Positions 1-11,218 of a stretch of 64,000 bases of DNA are shown piece by piece. The stretch is from Hexactinellida sp. DTS-2022 (lineage: Eukaryota > Porifera > Hexactinellida): assembly GCA_028753945.1 (NCBI GenBank), contig JAPNXP010000004.1:4402001-4466000 (forward strand). The letters are read 5' to 3'. Both the position numbers and the translations under genes were made by a program. The notes beneath the pieces were generated by a model. It worked only from the letters and a program-made list of their open reading frames with translations. It did no database searches and was not told the DNA's origin. Numbering within the stretch: the stretch's first letter is position 1; every line of letters starts with the position of its first letter.

Positions 1-488
1 TTATAGTGAAATTCAATTTAAATTAATAATAATTGCAAATAATTGAACTTAATTTATTTTGCTGTATATAATAATGGTGTTAAATAATTAATAAATTAAT
101 TAAATATTTATACTAATTAGCTAAATTTCATTAATCTCAGAGATGATACAAGATAGAAACAAACTTTCAATTTATCAATTGGTCCTTATGCCAGGTACCA
201 CCTATACAAGTGGGTCTTGACACCTTGAGGTGATGATGACATCGTCAAAAAAAAGTATTTTTACAATTTTGTGAATTCGATATTTAAAATGGGTTATTTG
301 AAGTTGGGTGAAGACCCAACACTCACATAAAAAATGCTGAGTCATCAGCTATTATATTCTACTCAAACTTGAATATCTCTAAAATGAAGTGAACTAAATG
401 GAAACTTCCGCCACTCTAAGGGTCGATGCCTTCTGTAACACCTTTTGATATATTTTAACACCTTTATAGTGATGATGACATGGCGAAA

Positions 489-611
489 AAAAATCCAAAA
501 TTGCAGCTGTGCTGACAGCATGTCCCATTGGAGGCACTATCAATAAACCACCACCAAAATATAGTGCCACCAAAGGAACATGCGTCGGCACAGCTGCAAT
601 TTTGGATTTTT
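489..611. repeat. Hairpin H1
   Basis: Inverted arms of about 45 bases (TTGCAGCTGTG...GGCACTAT and its complement) enclose a loop rich in CCACCACC. The outermost bases pair as AAATCCAAAATTGCAGCTG with CAGCTGCAATTTTGGATTT. A few mismatches are present. Confidence 0.85.
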
Positions 612-820
612 ACTGTGCCGACTATACTATAGTATAGTGGCCCAGTTCTAATCTTACTGCCTTTATTTGTATTTTTATTATTTTTACTGTGCCGACTATA
701 CTATAGTATAGTGGCCCAGTTCTAATCTTACTGCCTTTATTTTTATTTTTATTATTTTTACTGTGCCGACTATACTATAGTATAGTGGCCCAGTTCTAAT
801 CTTACTGCCTTGGTTATTAT
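612..820. repeat. 74-bp tandem repeat with 18-bp palindrome
   Basis: Three copies begin at 612, 686 and 760, exactly 74 bp apart. Each carries the perfect palindrome ACTATACTATAGTATAGT followed by GGCCCAGTTCTAATCTTACT. Related single or inverted copies occur near 4875, 5668-5900, 54352 and 63027. Confidence 0.85.
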
Positions 821-1883
821 TGGTCCGTATTGTCTCCACAGAACAGAGTTGTAATTACTAAGAACTGAAATTTTCAGGACAGGTGTCTCATGGGTTACAG
901 ATGTGCACCTGGGGTTACGATATTATATCACATTTTTTTGGACACATTTTTGCACCTGTTTAATGTTAGAAAAAGAACAATAAATAGTGCGCGAATAATC
1001 AATTTATATGCATTCGATAGAGAATTAAATTCTACACCTTGTCACAGTGCACGAATTTTTAAATTGTACTTAGTTTGTACCACAATTGAGTTGCAAGTTT
1101 CCTTTGTTTACTAACACTTCAGTTCAATTAAAAGTGTTAAATCTAATTCTATTGTTTCAACTCGTTATTATTATATTGATTCAACTTGTGAGATCGAGTA
1201 GGCTTCTATTTTCCAATTGGAAAAAAAGATTATATATTTCACAACAACGACAGATTATGTGATTATATTTACTTCTGCGAGAATATTATTGCACTGTTAA
1301 TATACTGACGTAATTAATTATAATTAATTCAGTCTGTATATTACTTATATAGATGCTTATAATTTGTTTATTAGGGGTTATCGAGAGTGCTTAATTGAAA
1401 TTTGATAACAAAATAATTAATTAATTATTCATGACAAAATAATTTAATTTAATAATTGTAAGTTGACATTGAAATTGGTGTTAAATAATAATTATTATTT
1501 ATACTAATTAATTTAAATATCATAAATCTCAGAAATCAAATAAGATAGAAACAAACTTCCAATTTATCAATTGATCCTTATGCCACGTAACACCTATAAA
1601 AGTGGGTCTTGACACCTTGAGGTGATGATGACATCGTAAAAAAAATGTGTTTTCACAATTTTGTGAATTATATAATTCAAATGGGTCGGTTCGTTTTGGG
1701 TGATGACCCAGAGCTCACATAAATAATGCTGAGTCATCAGCTATTATATTCTACTGAAACTTGAATATCTTTGAAATGAAGTGAGCATAAACGAAATTTA
1801 CAACTCACTAAGGGTCGTTGCCTACAGAAACACCTTTTTGAAATAATTTAACACCTTCATAGTGATGATGACATGGCGGAAAA

Positions 1884-2007
1884 AAAAATCCAAAATTGCA
1901 GCTGTGCCGACAGCATGTTCCATTGGAGGCACTATCAATAAGCCACCACCAAAATATAGTGCCACCAAAGGAACATGCGTCGGCACAGCTGCAATTTTGG
2001 ATTTTTT
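1884..2007. repeat. Hairpin H2
   Basis: Same hairpin as at 489-611, with arms reading GCAGCTGTGCCGACAGCATG and the complement, and only small differences between arms. Confidence 0.85.
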
Positions 2008-3159
2008 ATTTTTTTTATTTTTTCTCCGTAGACGGTGCCCTGGCCAGAGCTTTATAGTTGATGGGCTTAAACTCTGCATGTAGGTGCGATGGGACCGTCT
2101 AATTTGCACCTGGGGTTACGATTTTTGATTAACAAATTTTGGACACATCTTTAACACCTTTCAAAATTTGTCTGGTCCATAACTCAAAATATGTTTTACT
2201 AAACCCCCAAATTTTATTTCATATTTGGATTCGCCATAAAATTCTGCGTCTGATGCGAGAATAAATTTTCCAATAAAGGGGTCAATTTCTGCCATAAATG
2301 GGGGTTGAAATTTCTTTGTTTACTCACACTTCAATTTCAGTAAAGTGTTAAATCTAATTCCATTGTTTCAACTTGTAATAATTATATTGATTTAACTTGT
2401 TAAATCCTACTCTAGTGATTCAACTTGCTATAATTATATTGATTTAACTTGTGAATTCAAGCTGGCTTCTATTTTGCAATTGAAAATTAAGATTATATAT
2501 TTCATAACAACGACATATTATGTGATTATATTTACTTCTGCGAGAATATAATTGCACTGTTAATATACTGACGTAATTAATTATAAATAATTCAGTTTGT
2601 ATTTAACTTATATAGAAGCTTCCAATTTGTATATTAGAGGTTATCGAGTGTGCGGAATTGAAATTTGATAGATAAATTAATTAATTAATTATTTATGACA
2701 AAATAATTGAACTTAATAATTGTATGTTGACATTGAAATTGGTGTCATATTATAAATAATATTAATAATTATTTATACTAATTAATTAAATATCATAAAA
2801 TCTCAGAGATCATAGAAGATAGAAACAAACTTTCAATATATCAATTGGTCCTTATGACACGTGCCACCTATACAAGTGGGTCTTGACACCTTGAGGTGAT
2901 GATGACATCGTTAAAAAAATGTGTTTTTACAATTTTGTTAATTCGATATTTAAAATGGGTTAGTTAATGTTGGTTGATGACCCAACACCCACTTAAAAAA
3001 TGCTGAGTCATTACAGATTATATTCTACTGAAACTTGAATATCTCTTTAATGAAGTGAGCTGAATGGAAACTTCCACCACTCTAAAGGGTCGTTGCCTTC
3101 TGAAACACCTTTCTGAAATAATTTAACACCTTCATAGTGATGATGACATAGCGAAAAAA

Positions 3160-3283
3160 AAAATCCAAAATTGCAGCCTGTGCCGACAGCATGTTCCTTT
3201 GGAGGCACTATCAATTTACCAACAACAAAATATAGTGCCACCAAAGGATCATGCGTCGGCACAGGCTGCAATTTTGGATTTTT
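3160..3283. repeat. Hairpin H3
   Basis: Same hairpin family, in the GCAGCCTGTGCCGAC sequence variant; the loop contains CCAACAACAAAA instead of CCACCACCAAAA. Confidence 0.85.
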
Positions 3284-4003
3284 TATTTCTCCGTAGCAGG
3301 TGCCCTGGCCACACCTGTATACATTTAGGGCAGAAACTTGGCATGTAGTTGCGGAGGGACCGTCTAATTTGCACCTGGGGTTACGATTTTTGATTACCCA
3401 ATTTTTGACACATCTTTGACACCTTTCAAAATTTGTCTGGCCCATAGCTCAAAATATGTTTTAATAAACGCCCAAATTTTATTTCATATTTGGATTCACC
3501 ATAAAATTCTGCGTCTGATGGGAGAAGAAAATTTGTTAAAATTGGTTTAATTTCTGCCATAAATGGGGGTTGAAATTCCTTTGTTTACTCAACACTTCAA
3601 TTTCAATAAAACTGTGAAATCTAATTCCATTGTTTCAACTTGTAATAATTATATTGATTTAACTTGTTAAATCTTTCACTATTGTTTCAACTTGCGATAA
3701 TTAAATTGATTCAACTTATAAATTCCAGCTGGCTTCTATTTAATTCTAGTATTACTATACAATGGATTAAATATAATATAATAATATAAGGAAATTGTTG
3801 ACTAAACTCAAATCACCGTGGATAACATTGCTAAAATAACTAACTAATAATATAATTTATTATCAATACATAATGAATGAATGGCATTAAACTCTAGATG
3901 GTTTATGATAGAAACAAACTGCAAATTCAACAATCGTTCCTTGTGACTCCGACCACTTAACAAATGGTTCTTCACACCTTGGGCGTTGATGACTTGGCGA
4001 AAA

Positions 4004-4126
4004 GAATCCAAAATTGCAGCCTGCGCCCGACAGCATGTTCCTTTGGAGGCACTATCAATAAACCACCAACAAAATATAGTGCCACCGAAGGAACATGCGT
4101 CGGCACAGCTGCAATTTTGGATTTTT
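4004..4126. repeat. Hairpin H4
   Basis: Same hairpin family. The left arm is GCAGCCTGCGCCCGAC and the right arm is the shorter GTCGGCACAGCTGC form, so the two arms belong to different sub-variants. Confidence 0.8.
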
Positions 4127-4910
4127 AGTCTAACTTTCTTTGCTTTTCCCTTTTCCTTAATTTTTACTGATACAATTATTGAATTTGAACAGCTTGAATT
4201 GTCTGTTAACAGCTAGAATTGGCTGTTAACAGCTCAAATTGGCAGTTAACAGCTTAAAGAAGACTTAAATGCAGGTAAGGTTGAATGCCAATTGGGAACG
4301 AATTCTTAGCTGTTAACAGTTAATAGTTAGCTGTTAACAGCAAACAGCCAAAATGGCTGTTAACAGCAGATTCACCACCCCTGAATTTTAATCTGTCGTT
4401 CTTATGGAATATATAATCTTAGTCTTCAATTAAAAAATAGAAGCCTACTCGATCTCACAAGTTGAATCAATAGAATTATAACGTTGAAACAATAGAATTA
4501 GATTTCTCACAATCAATTGAACTCGAGTGTTAGTAAACAAAGGGAATTTGCAACTAAATTGTGGCACAAACTAAGCCCAATTTGAAATTCGTGCACTGTG
4601 AAAAGGTGTAGAATTTAATTCTCTATCGAATGCATATAAATTGAATATTCGGGTACTATTTATTGTTCCTGTTTCAATATTAAACAGGTGCAAAAATGTG
4701 TCCAATAGGTTTAATCAAAAGTAGTGACCCCTGGTGCACATCTGTAACCCATGAGACACATCTGTAACCCATGAGACACATATCCTGAAAATTTGGGCTC
4801 TAGGTAAATAAAACTCTGTTCTGTGGAGAGGTTACGGACCAATAATATACCAAAGTAGTAAGATTAGAACTGGGCCACTATATTATACTATAGTCGGCAC
4901 AGTATTATTA

Positions 4911-5669
4911 TAAAAATCCAAAATTGCAGCCTGTGCCGACGCATTTCCCTTTGTAGGCAGGGTTGGGTTCAATTATAATTTTCAATCACAATTACAATTA
5001 CAATTATGTCAAAAAAGTGTATTATTTACAATTATAATTTAACCCAATCCTATGAGTAGGTAGATGGCCTAGTACTGTAGGCTCAGTATTTAGGTATATA
5101 CCTACTTGATTAAAAAGAGAAGAAATTAATTCATGTAAAATCAACCACCTATTATAAGTGTAGCAAAAATATCAAGCCGAGCCATACTGGTGTCTAATAA
5201 TTTATACTAATAAAGAACACTAGAAAACATGTAATCGACAAATTTTCGGGCTGCTTTAAAGAACAAATTATTACAAATAAAATTTCCAAAATGGGTTCGT
5301 GCTTTATAATTACAATTACAATTAGGGAATCCTTATATAGAGCTGAGCTTTGTAGAGTTCAGATTTTTTCCCATACTAAAAGCCCAGGCTTACTTTCTAA
5401 AGGTCAATTTCAAACTCTGGAAAACAACTGACCTTTCTCAGTGCATGAATACACATAGTGAAAAACTGAACTCTACAAAGCTCAGCTCTATATAAGTAAT
5501 TTCTTACAATTATAGGGATTTGGGGTTTTCAATTACAATTACAATTACAATTATAGGGAATTGTGTTTTTCAATTACAATTACTTCAAAAACGTAATTAA
5601 TTGTAGTTGAATTAATTACAATTATAATTGAACCCAACCCTGGGTACAGCTGCAATTTTGGATTTTTAC
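4911..5669. mobile_element. Hairpin H5 interrupted by an AT-rich element
   Basis: The left hairpin arm (4911-4957) and the distal part of the right arm (5643-5669) are separated by an element at 4958-5642. That element's ends are CAGGGTTGGGTTCAATTATAATT-like inverted repeats made of iterated ACAATT. Inside it sits a second element at 5332-5496 with inverted repeats of about 31 bp starting CTTATATAGAGCTGAGC. I see no clear target duplication for the outer element. Confidence 0.7.
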
Positions 5670-5900
5670 TGTGCCGACTATACTTTAGTATAGTGGCCCA
5701 GTATTGGTCTTAGTGCTTTGGTTAGTTATTACTGGACCGAATATAGTATAGTATAGTGGCCCAGTTCTAATCTTACTGCCTTTATTTTTACGGTGCCGAC
5801 TATACTATAGTATAGTGGCCCAGTATTGAAATCACTTCCTTTATTACTGTGCCGACTATACTATAGTAGAGTGGCCCAGTTCTAATCTCACTGCCTTTAA
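5669..5900. repeat. Second cluster of the 18-bp-palindrome repeat
   Basis: Four diverged copies of the GTGCCGACTATACTATAGTATAGTGG-type unit, cut here to its core ACTATACTATAGTATAGT, lie near 5669, 5730, 5790 and 5845. Spacing is less regular than at 612-820. Confidence 0.75.
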
Positions 5901-6383
5901 TATTTTTATTATTAATAATTCTCCGTAGACGGTGCCCTGGCCAGAGCTTTATAGTTATGGGTAAAACTTGGTATATAGGTGCGCTGTTACCGTCTAATTT
6001 GCACCTGGGGTACGATTTTTTATCAAGAAATTCTAGACACATTTTTAACACCTTTCAAACAATCTTTGGTCCATAACTCAAAAATGTTATACTAAACCCT
6101 CAATCTTTATTTCACCATTGGATTCACCATAAAATTCTGCTTCTGATGGGAGAAGACAAATTTAATAATGGGTTTAATTCATGCCATAAATGGAGGTTGA
6201 ATTTCCCTTTGTTTACTCACACTTCAGTTTCAGTATAACTGTGAAATCTAATTCCATTGTTTCAACTTGTAATAATTATATTGATTTAACTTATTAAATC
6301 TTACTCTATTGATTCAACTCGCAATAATTATATTGATTTAACTAATAAATTTCAGCTGGCTTCTATTTAATTGTAGTATTACT

Positions 6384-6870
6384 CAGAGCCTTAAAGGAGC
6401 GCGCTCCATTTTATAGGAGTGCAGGCTGGATCGCGCTCTTTCTGAAATTGAGGAGCGGGAGGTGGAGGCGTGGAGCACCGCTCCAATTTTTGAGGAGCGC
6501 GCACACTGGAGCGCGCTCCTTTTTTCTTCAATTGTTGCAAAACATCTAGTACATTTATTCACAGATAATTTCCTAAATTATTTCCACAATTCATCAAGAT
6601 TTGAAGCAAAATGTGAATAGGAGATAACTTTCTTTCTGAATTTTATATTTTTGCTCAAAAAGTACGTAATTCTGACGATTTACTTAATTTTTTCATTTTG
6701 AAAGGTGTGAATAAGGAGCGAAAAATGAGCGCGCTCCAATCTTTGAGGAGCGGGAGCGAGAGAGCGCTCATTTTCTATCGGAGGAGCCGAATCTGGAGCG
6801 CCACTCCTTTTTGTGACTAGGAGCGTGGAGCGGTAGCGCGCCCAAAAATTTAGGAGCGCTTAATGCTCTG
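6384..6870. mobile_element. hAT-like element with GGAGCGCGCTCC subterminal repeats
   Basis: The ends CAGAGC-TTAA-GGAGCG and CGCT-TTAA-type GCTCTG are inverted. The flanks are exact 8-bp duplications GTATTACT at 6376-6383 and 6871-6878. The equivalent place in a neighbouring repeat unit (3749-3756) shows one unoccupied GTATTACT. The interior is GC-rich with many GAGCGC and GCGCTC motifs and no coding capacity. Confidence 0.88.
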
Positions 6871-7122
6871 GTATTACTATACAATAGATTAAATTAAATA
6901 ATATAATAAAAGGAATTTGTTGACTCAACCCAACCAACCGTGGATAACATTGCTAAAAAATATAACTAATAATATATTTATTATCAATACATAATGAATG
7001 AATGGCATTAAACTCAAGATGGTTTATGATAGAGACAAACTTCAAATATATCAACCGTTCCTTGTGGCTCGGACTAATTAGCAAATGGTTCTTGACACCC
7101 TGAGGCGTTGATGACATAGCGA

Positions 7123-7240
7123 AAAAATACCAAATTGCAGCTGTGCCGACAGCATTTTCCTTTGGAGGCACTATCAATTAACAACCAACAAAATATAGTG
7201 CCACCAAAGGAACATGCGTCGGCACAGGCTGCAATTTTTT
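7123..7240. repeat. Hairpin H6
   Basis: Same hairpin family as at 489-611. The outer arm is shortened to ACCAAATTGCAG on the left and GCAATTTTTT on the right. Confidence 0.8.
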
Positions 7241-8310
7241 ATTTATTATTATTATTGGTCCGTATTCTATCCACAGAACAGAATTTAATTAACTAAGAGC
7301 CCAAATTTCAGGACAGGTGTCTCATGGGTTACAGATGTGCACCTGGGGTCACGATTTTTGATTAAAAATTTTTGGCCACATTTTTGCAACTGTTTAATGA
7401 TAGAAAAGGAACAATAAATGGTCCCCGAATATTTAATTTATTTGCATTAGATAGAGAATTAAATTCTACACCTTTTCACAGTACACGAATTTTCAAATTG
7501 GGCTTCGTTTGTGCCACAATTGAGTTGCAAATTTCCTTTGTTTACTAACACTTCAATTCAATTGAAAGTGTTAAATCTAATTCTATTGTTTCAACTTGTG
7601 ATTATTATATTGATTAAACTTGTGAGATCGAGTAGGCTTCTATTTTCCAATTGAAAACTTAGATTATATATTTCATAACAACGACAGATTATGTGAATAT
7701 ATTTACTTCTGCGAGAATATTATTGCACTGTTAATATACTGACGTAATTAATTATAAATAATTCAGTCAGTATATGACTTATATAGATGCTTCCAATTTG
7801 TTTATTAGGGGTTATCGAGTGTGCGGAATTGAAATTTGATAGCCAAATTAATTAATTAATTATTTATGACAAAATAATTTTACTTAATAATTGCAAGTTG
7901 ACATTGAAATGGGTTTATATTATAAATAATATTAATATAATGAATTAAATATCATAAATCTCAGAGATTATAGAAGATAGAAACAAATTTCAAATTTATC
8001 AATTGATCCTTATGCCACATAACACCTCTACAAATTGGTCTTGACACCTTGAGGTGATGATGACATCATCAAAAAAATGTGTTTTACAATTTTGTGAATT
8101 CTATATTTCGAACGGTTGGTTGGTGTTGGGGGATCACACAACACGCACATAAAAAATGCTGACTCATCACTTATTATATTCTACTGAAACTTGAATATCT
8201 TTTAAATGAAGTGAGCTAAAACGAAACTTCCAACTCACTAAGGATCGTTGCATTTTGAAACCCCTTTCTTAAAAAATTTAACACCTTCATAGTGATGATG
8301 TCTTGGCGGA

Positions 8311-8437
8311 AAAAAATCCAAAATTGCAGCCTGTGCCGACAGCATGTTCCTTTGGAGGCACTATCAATAAACCACCACCAAAATATAGTGCCACCAAAGG
8401 AACATGCGACGGCACAGGCTGCAATTTTGGATTTTTT
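8311..8437. repeat. Hairpin H7
   Basis: Last hairpin of the array, nearly perfect, in the GCAGCCTGTGCCGAC variant. After it the array similarity stops. Confidence 0.85.
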
Positions 8438-8439
8438 AT

Positions 8440-9490
8440 AGTTAACAATGAAATCGGGAGAAATACTACAATTTTAAAGAATAACATAAGAGTAGCTAAA
8501 TATACTATCTGGTTAACAAAGGACTAATTAGTAACTAGTTGGGTGGTCTAAGCCAGGTAGTAAGAACTACACAACAAGTGTTGTATTTTCAGCAGTTTTT
8601 GCGGCAAATGGGCTAAAGAGATGGACATAAAATGATGCTAGTGAAATAGACTTGTTAGTAATACATGTAGTAGCGATTCATTAGTTTTTAACATGAATCT
8701 GTGTCAATCAGGATATGGAATAATTGTTGTCTGGAGGACATCTGACCTTAGGATTAGTAGTCCCGTTGGGGGCAGCTGGCACTGGAGCCACTGGTCCGGA
8801 GGGATATTATTTGGGGGGAACCGCTGGCACTATGACACCGGCCTGACTAGATTAGTATTTCTAGATTAATTTACTTTGTACTTATATATACCTATTACCT
8901 ATGGCTGAGTCCATGGATATAATTAGACTGCTAGGGCCACTCCTCAAGAACGACATATAATTTGAAAGGAATATACTTGAAATACAATCTAGTGCTGCAG
9001 CCGCGAGTGCAAGTTATAAAGACGCGCGTAGCGAGGACGAGCAGCTTGTATTTATCTAAACTTTATATTATCCATTCAGCTTGTAAATTCATCCAATTGG
9101 ATACTTTTATGTATTAGTTTGTCTGTTGGTTTCTTAATAACTACAATAAATTATTGCTCAAATATTATTCAGCCTTCCTATTTCGCAATTACAAAAAGTT
9201 ATTAGTAAACAATCTATATTTAGAATGTTTCCCAAATTCTAAAAAATATTCAAAGCCTTGTAAAGACGCAATTAAGTAGGTATACAAATTAATACGAAAA
9301 TATATAAGTACACTAGTACAAATACAAATAAGAAGACAAAACAATATACGTATTTATGGAAAAAAACATTCAAATCAAACATAAGGGATCATATAAGAAT
9401 AATATGATGCACAACTATAACCAAACAAATTGCGAAGGAGTATTTTTCGAGGGGGGACTAATCCGGTACTAACCTTACCGAAGCCTAAGC
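8440..9490. other. Spacer without a recognised gene
   Basis: No open frame with protein-like composition. A short GC-richer patch at about 8730-8850 contains GAGGACATCTG and CCGCTGGCA...GACACCGG, which recur in the same order at about 63795-63870. This suggests an unclassified dispersed repeat. Confidence 0.5.
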
Positions 9491-9495
9491 AGGCA

Positions 9496-10566
9496 TTACG
9501 TTTTGAGGCAATTCAGAGAGGATAACCGCCTAATTAGACTCTTTTGGATATCCTGCTTGGAGGTCCGTTGGCCCTTCTTTGATATTTTCATCCGCCTAAG
9601 CAACCTCGATTCCAGATACCCGTTATTGTTCATGAACTCAGGCGTATTAAGACCACCTTTGGGACTCTCCCATTTATTTTTCTCAGACACATCCATCCCA
9701 TGTGAGTGCTCTTCTTCCATCTCTTCCAGTCTCTCCGGACCCGAGACCCGCGGGAAGTAAATATCCCGTAGGAGAGTATCGCACTCTGTTGCTACGCACT
9801 GAGTAGCCTCAGCGTACTCGGGACTATGTCTAATTCTCAGGTTGATCTCGGAGATCATTCGTGATCGGAAAATTTGAATAAACTTACGAAACTCCTTACC
9901 GATACCATATTTCTCAAATTCCTCCGGCAGTTTAGAGATAACGAATGAACCGATGTCGATGCGACGGAGCGAGTAGGTTCCCTTCCAACAAGTGTATATG
10001 TGCAAGAAGTTACTATGGGTAGAAGCGTCGCTACTCAAGTACGTATCATACTCCATCACTCCACCTAAGCTCACGGTAGATACACCTTCATTACCACCTG
10101 TTCCTTCTGTTCGACATTTATTGAAGAAGATAACTTTGGGTTTTCCCCTCATGAGTGTACATTCATTTTCATTCAAATAATGATCGATATGCTTATCTTG
10201 GAAAAGCTTCCCATCACCCGTAAGGAAGCAGTCCCTATTTCCGTGCGACACGACCATTATTAGGATGGCTTCGTGTTCGGGGAGGATGCGAGCCCGCCAG
10301 ACCTCCTCTGGGATAGGGGGCGGTTTCTCAGAGGGTGGGTTGGTGATGTGATACAGCGTATCATGGCACTGTCTCTGGGAGAGGTCACGAAACACATGAT
10401 GCTCAAAACCTAACAGTTTGGCGGTTTTCACCAAATTAGCTTGATCATGACATGATCCAATGAGTTTGGTATTCAGAAATATAATCGCATTCCCAATGTA
10501 CCCCTCCTTGTTAGGTCGCATGGGATACGGGATGGTATAAACTGGTGTGGGTTCAGAGTCAAGCAT
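9496..10566 (-). CDS. Caspase-fold (C14) cysteine peptidase-like protein
   Basis: Intronless frame of 356 residues. The N-terminal 25 residues hold no recognisable CARD or DED. Residues about 25-245 follow the caspase order: GNAIIFLNTK strand, DQANLVKTAKLLGF helix, VVSHGNRD with catalytic His108, GKPKVIFFNKC with catalytic Cys151, and a small-subunit-like part, IDIGSFVISKL. The usual QACRG is NKCRT. The p20 Arg that normally precedes GTD and binds the P1 aspartate appears to be Leu or Ile here (KLIGSCHDQ), so aspartate specificity may be changed or lost. The last 110 residues are a charged Lys/Arg/Glu-rich tail of unknown role. Its place in apoptosis is inferred from the fold only; a catalytically active non-canonical caspase and a pseudo-caspase are both possible. 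Confidence 0.8.
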   Translation of the reverse strand: MLDSEPTPVYTIPYPMRPNKEGYIGNAIIFLNTKLIGSCHDQANLVKTAKLLGFEHHVFRDLSQRQCHDTLYHITNPPSEKPPPIPEEVWRARILPEHEAILIMVVSHGNRDCFLTGDGKLFQDKHIDHYLNENECTLMRGKPKVIFFNKCRTEGTGGNEGVSTVSLGGVMEYDTYLSSDASTHSNFLHIYTCWKGTYSLRRIDIGSFVISKLPEEFEKYGIGKEFRKFIQIFRSRMISEINLRIRHSPEYAEATQCVATECDTLLRDIYFPRVSGPERLEEMEEEHSHGMDVSEKNKWESPKGGLNTPEFMNNNGYLESRLLRRMKISKKGQRTSKQDIQKSLIRRLSSLNCLKT

Positions 10567-11002
10567 TTTGGATGCAATGGAAATAAATGGAGTATGAAGC
10601 CAACTGAGGAGTGACTTCGCTGCTGTGTGAACGACGTGTAGTATTTAGTATTGTTTCTACTATCTCTTTGATAAATGTGATAGAGTTAGCAAAGAAAGTT
10701 CTGGTTATACGTATTTGAAGCCTTTGCATTATATAATCCCTATAAGCTTACATAGCTAGGAAACCAGAGCTGACCATACCACAGTTCGACTAATTATAGA
10801 GAACTGTAAATTCCCATGAACATATAAGTAGATGGTTTAATATTTCTCAGGAAAATATTTGAAGTTATTTTCTCCCATACAATGATACATTTATGTGAGT
10901 GCAGAGGAGTTAATAAAGTATACTTGAGTATTTTAAAATTATTAATAATATTCTCAGCTAATTAAACAGGTAGTGAACTGATAATAAGTATGATCCAGAT
11001 TC

Positions 11003-11218
11003 CAGGCCTTCATCTGGGTGCGTGATTTTAAGGAAATGCTGGAAGGGTGCGTGAAATTGGAATTAATTTGGATGCGCAGTGCGCACCCAGAGTATTTCAA
11101 ATACTAATTTTGGTCTTTTTTTGGTAAATGTACAATTTTTGGTAAATTTGGGTGCGCGATTGAAAAATCAACATCACCTAGGGTGCGCGGATCTCTTAGG
11201 GCTAGATGAAGGCCTGTA
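11003..11218. mobile_element. hAT-like MITE, CAGGCCTTCAT family, copy 1
   Basis: The ends CAGGCCTTCATCTGGGTGCG and ...TAGATGAAGGCCTG are inverted, and GGTGCGCG recurs inside. It is nearly the same as the copy at 24607-24839. No clear target duplication remains here (CCAGATTC against TAAGTATC). Confidence 0.8.

Larger units (their letters stand above)
1..8437. repeat. Array of diverged 1.3-1.4 kb interspersed repeat units
   Basis: The same landmarks recur in order: a segment beginning GATAGAAACAAAC followed by a ATGCCA-type block (near 150, 1540, 2820, 3908, 7030 and 7977), a GTGATGATGACAT block, a hairpin of about 120 bp, a TTACGATTTTTGATT block, then AT-rich sequence with GTTTCAACTTG. Spacing between the first equivalent landmarks is about 1391 and 1279 bp. 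A further diverged copy of part of the unit lies at 54346-55180, and bases 1-70 match 55095-55165. No open frame of protein-like character is present. It reads as a non-autonomous element amplified locally, or as successive insertions into one another; I cannot tell which without a dot plot. Confidence 0.75.

Noticed and set aside
1862-2109. Open frames over hairpins (e.g. VPTACSIGGTINKPPPKYSA)
   Set aside because: They occur on both strands of each hairpin and differ by frame shifts between copies; no selection for protein is visible.
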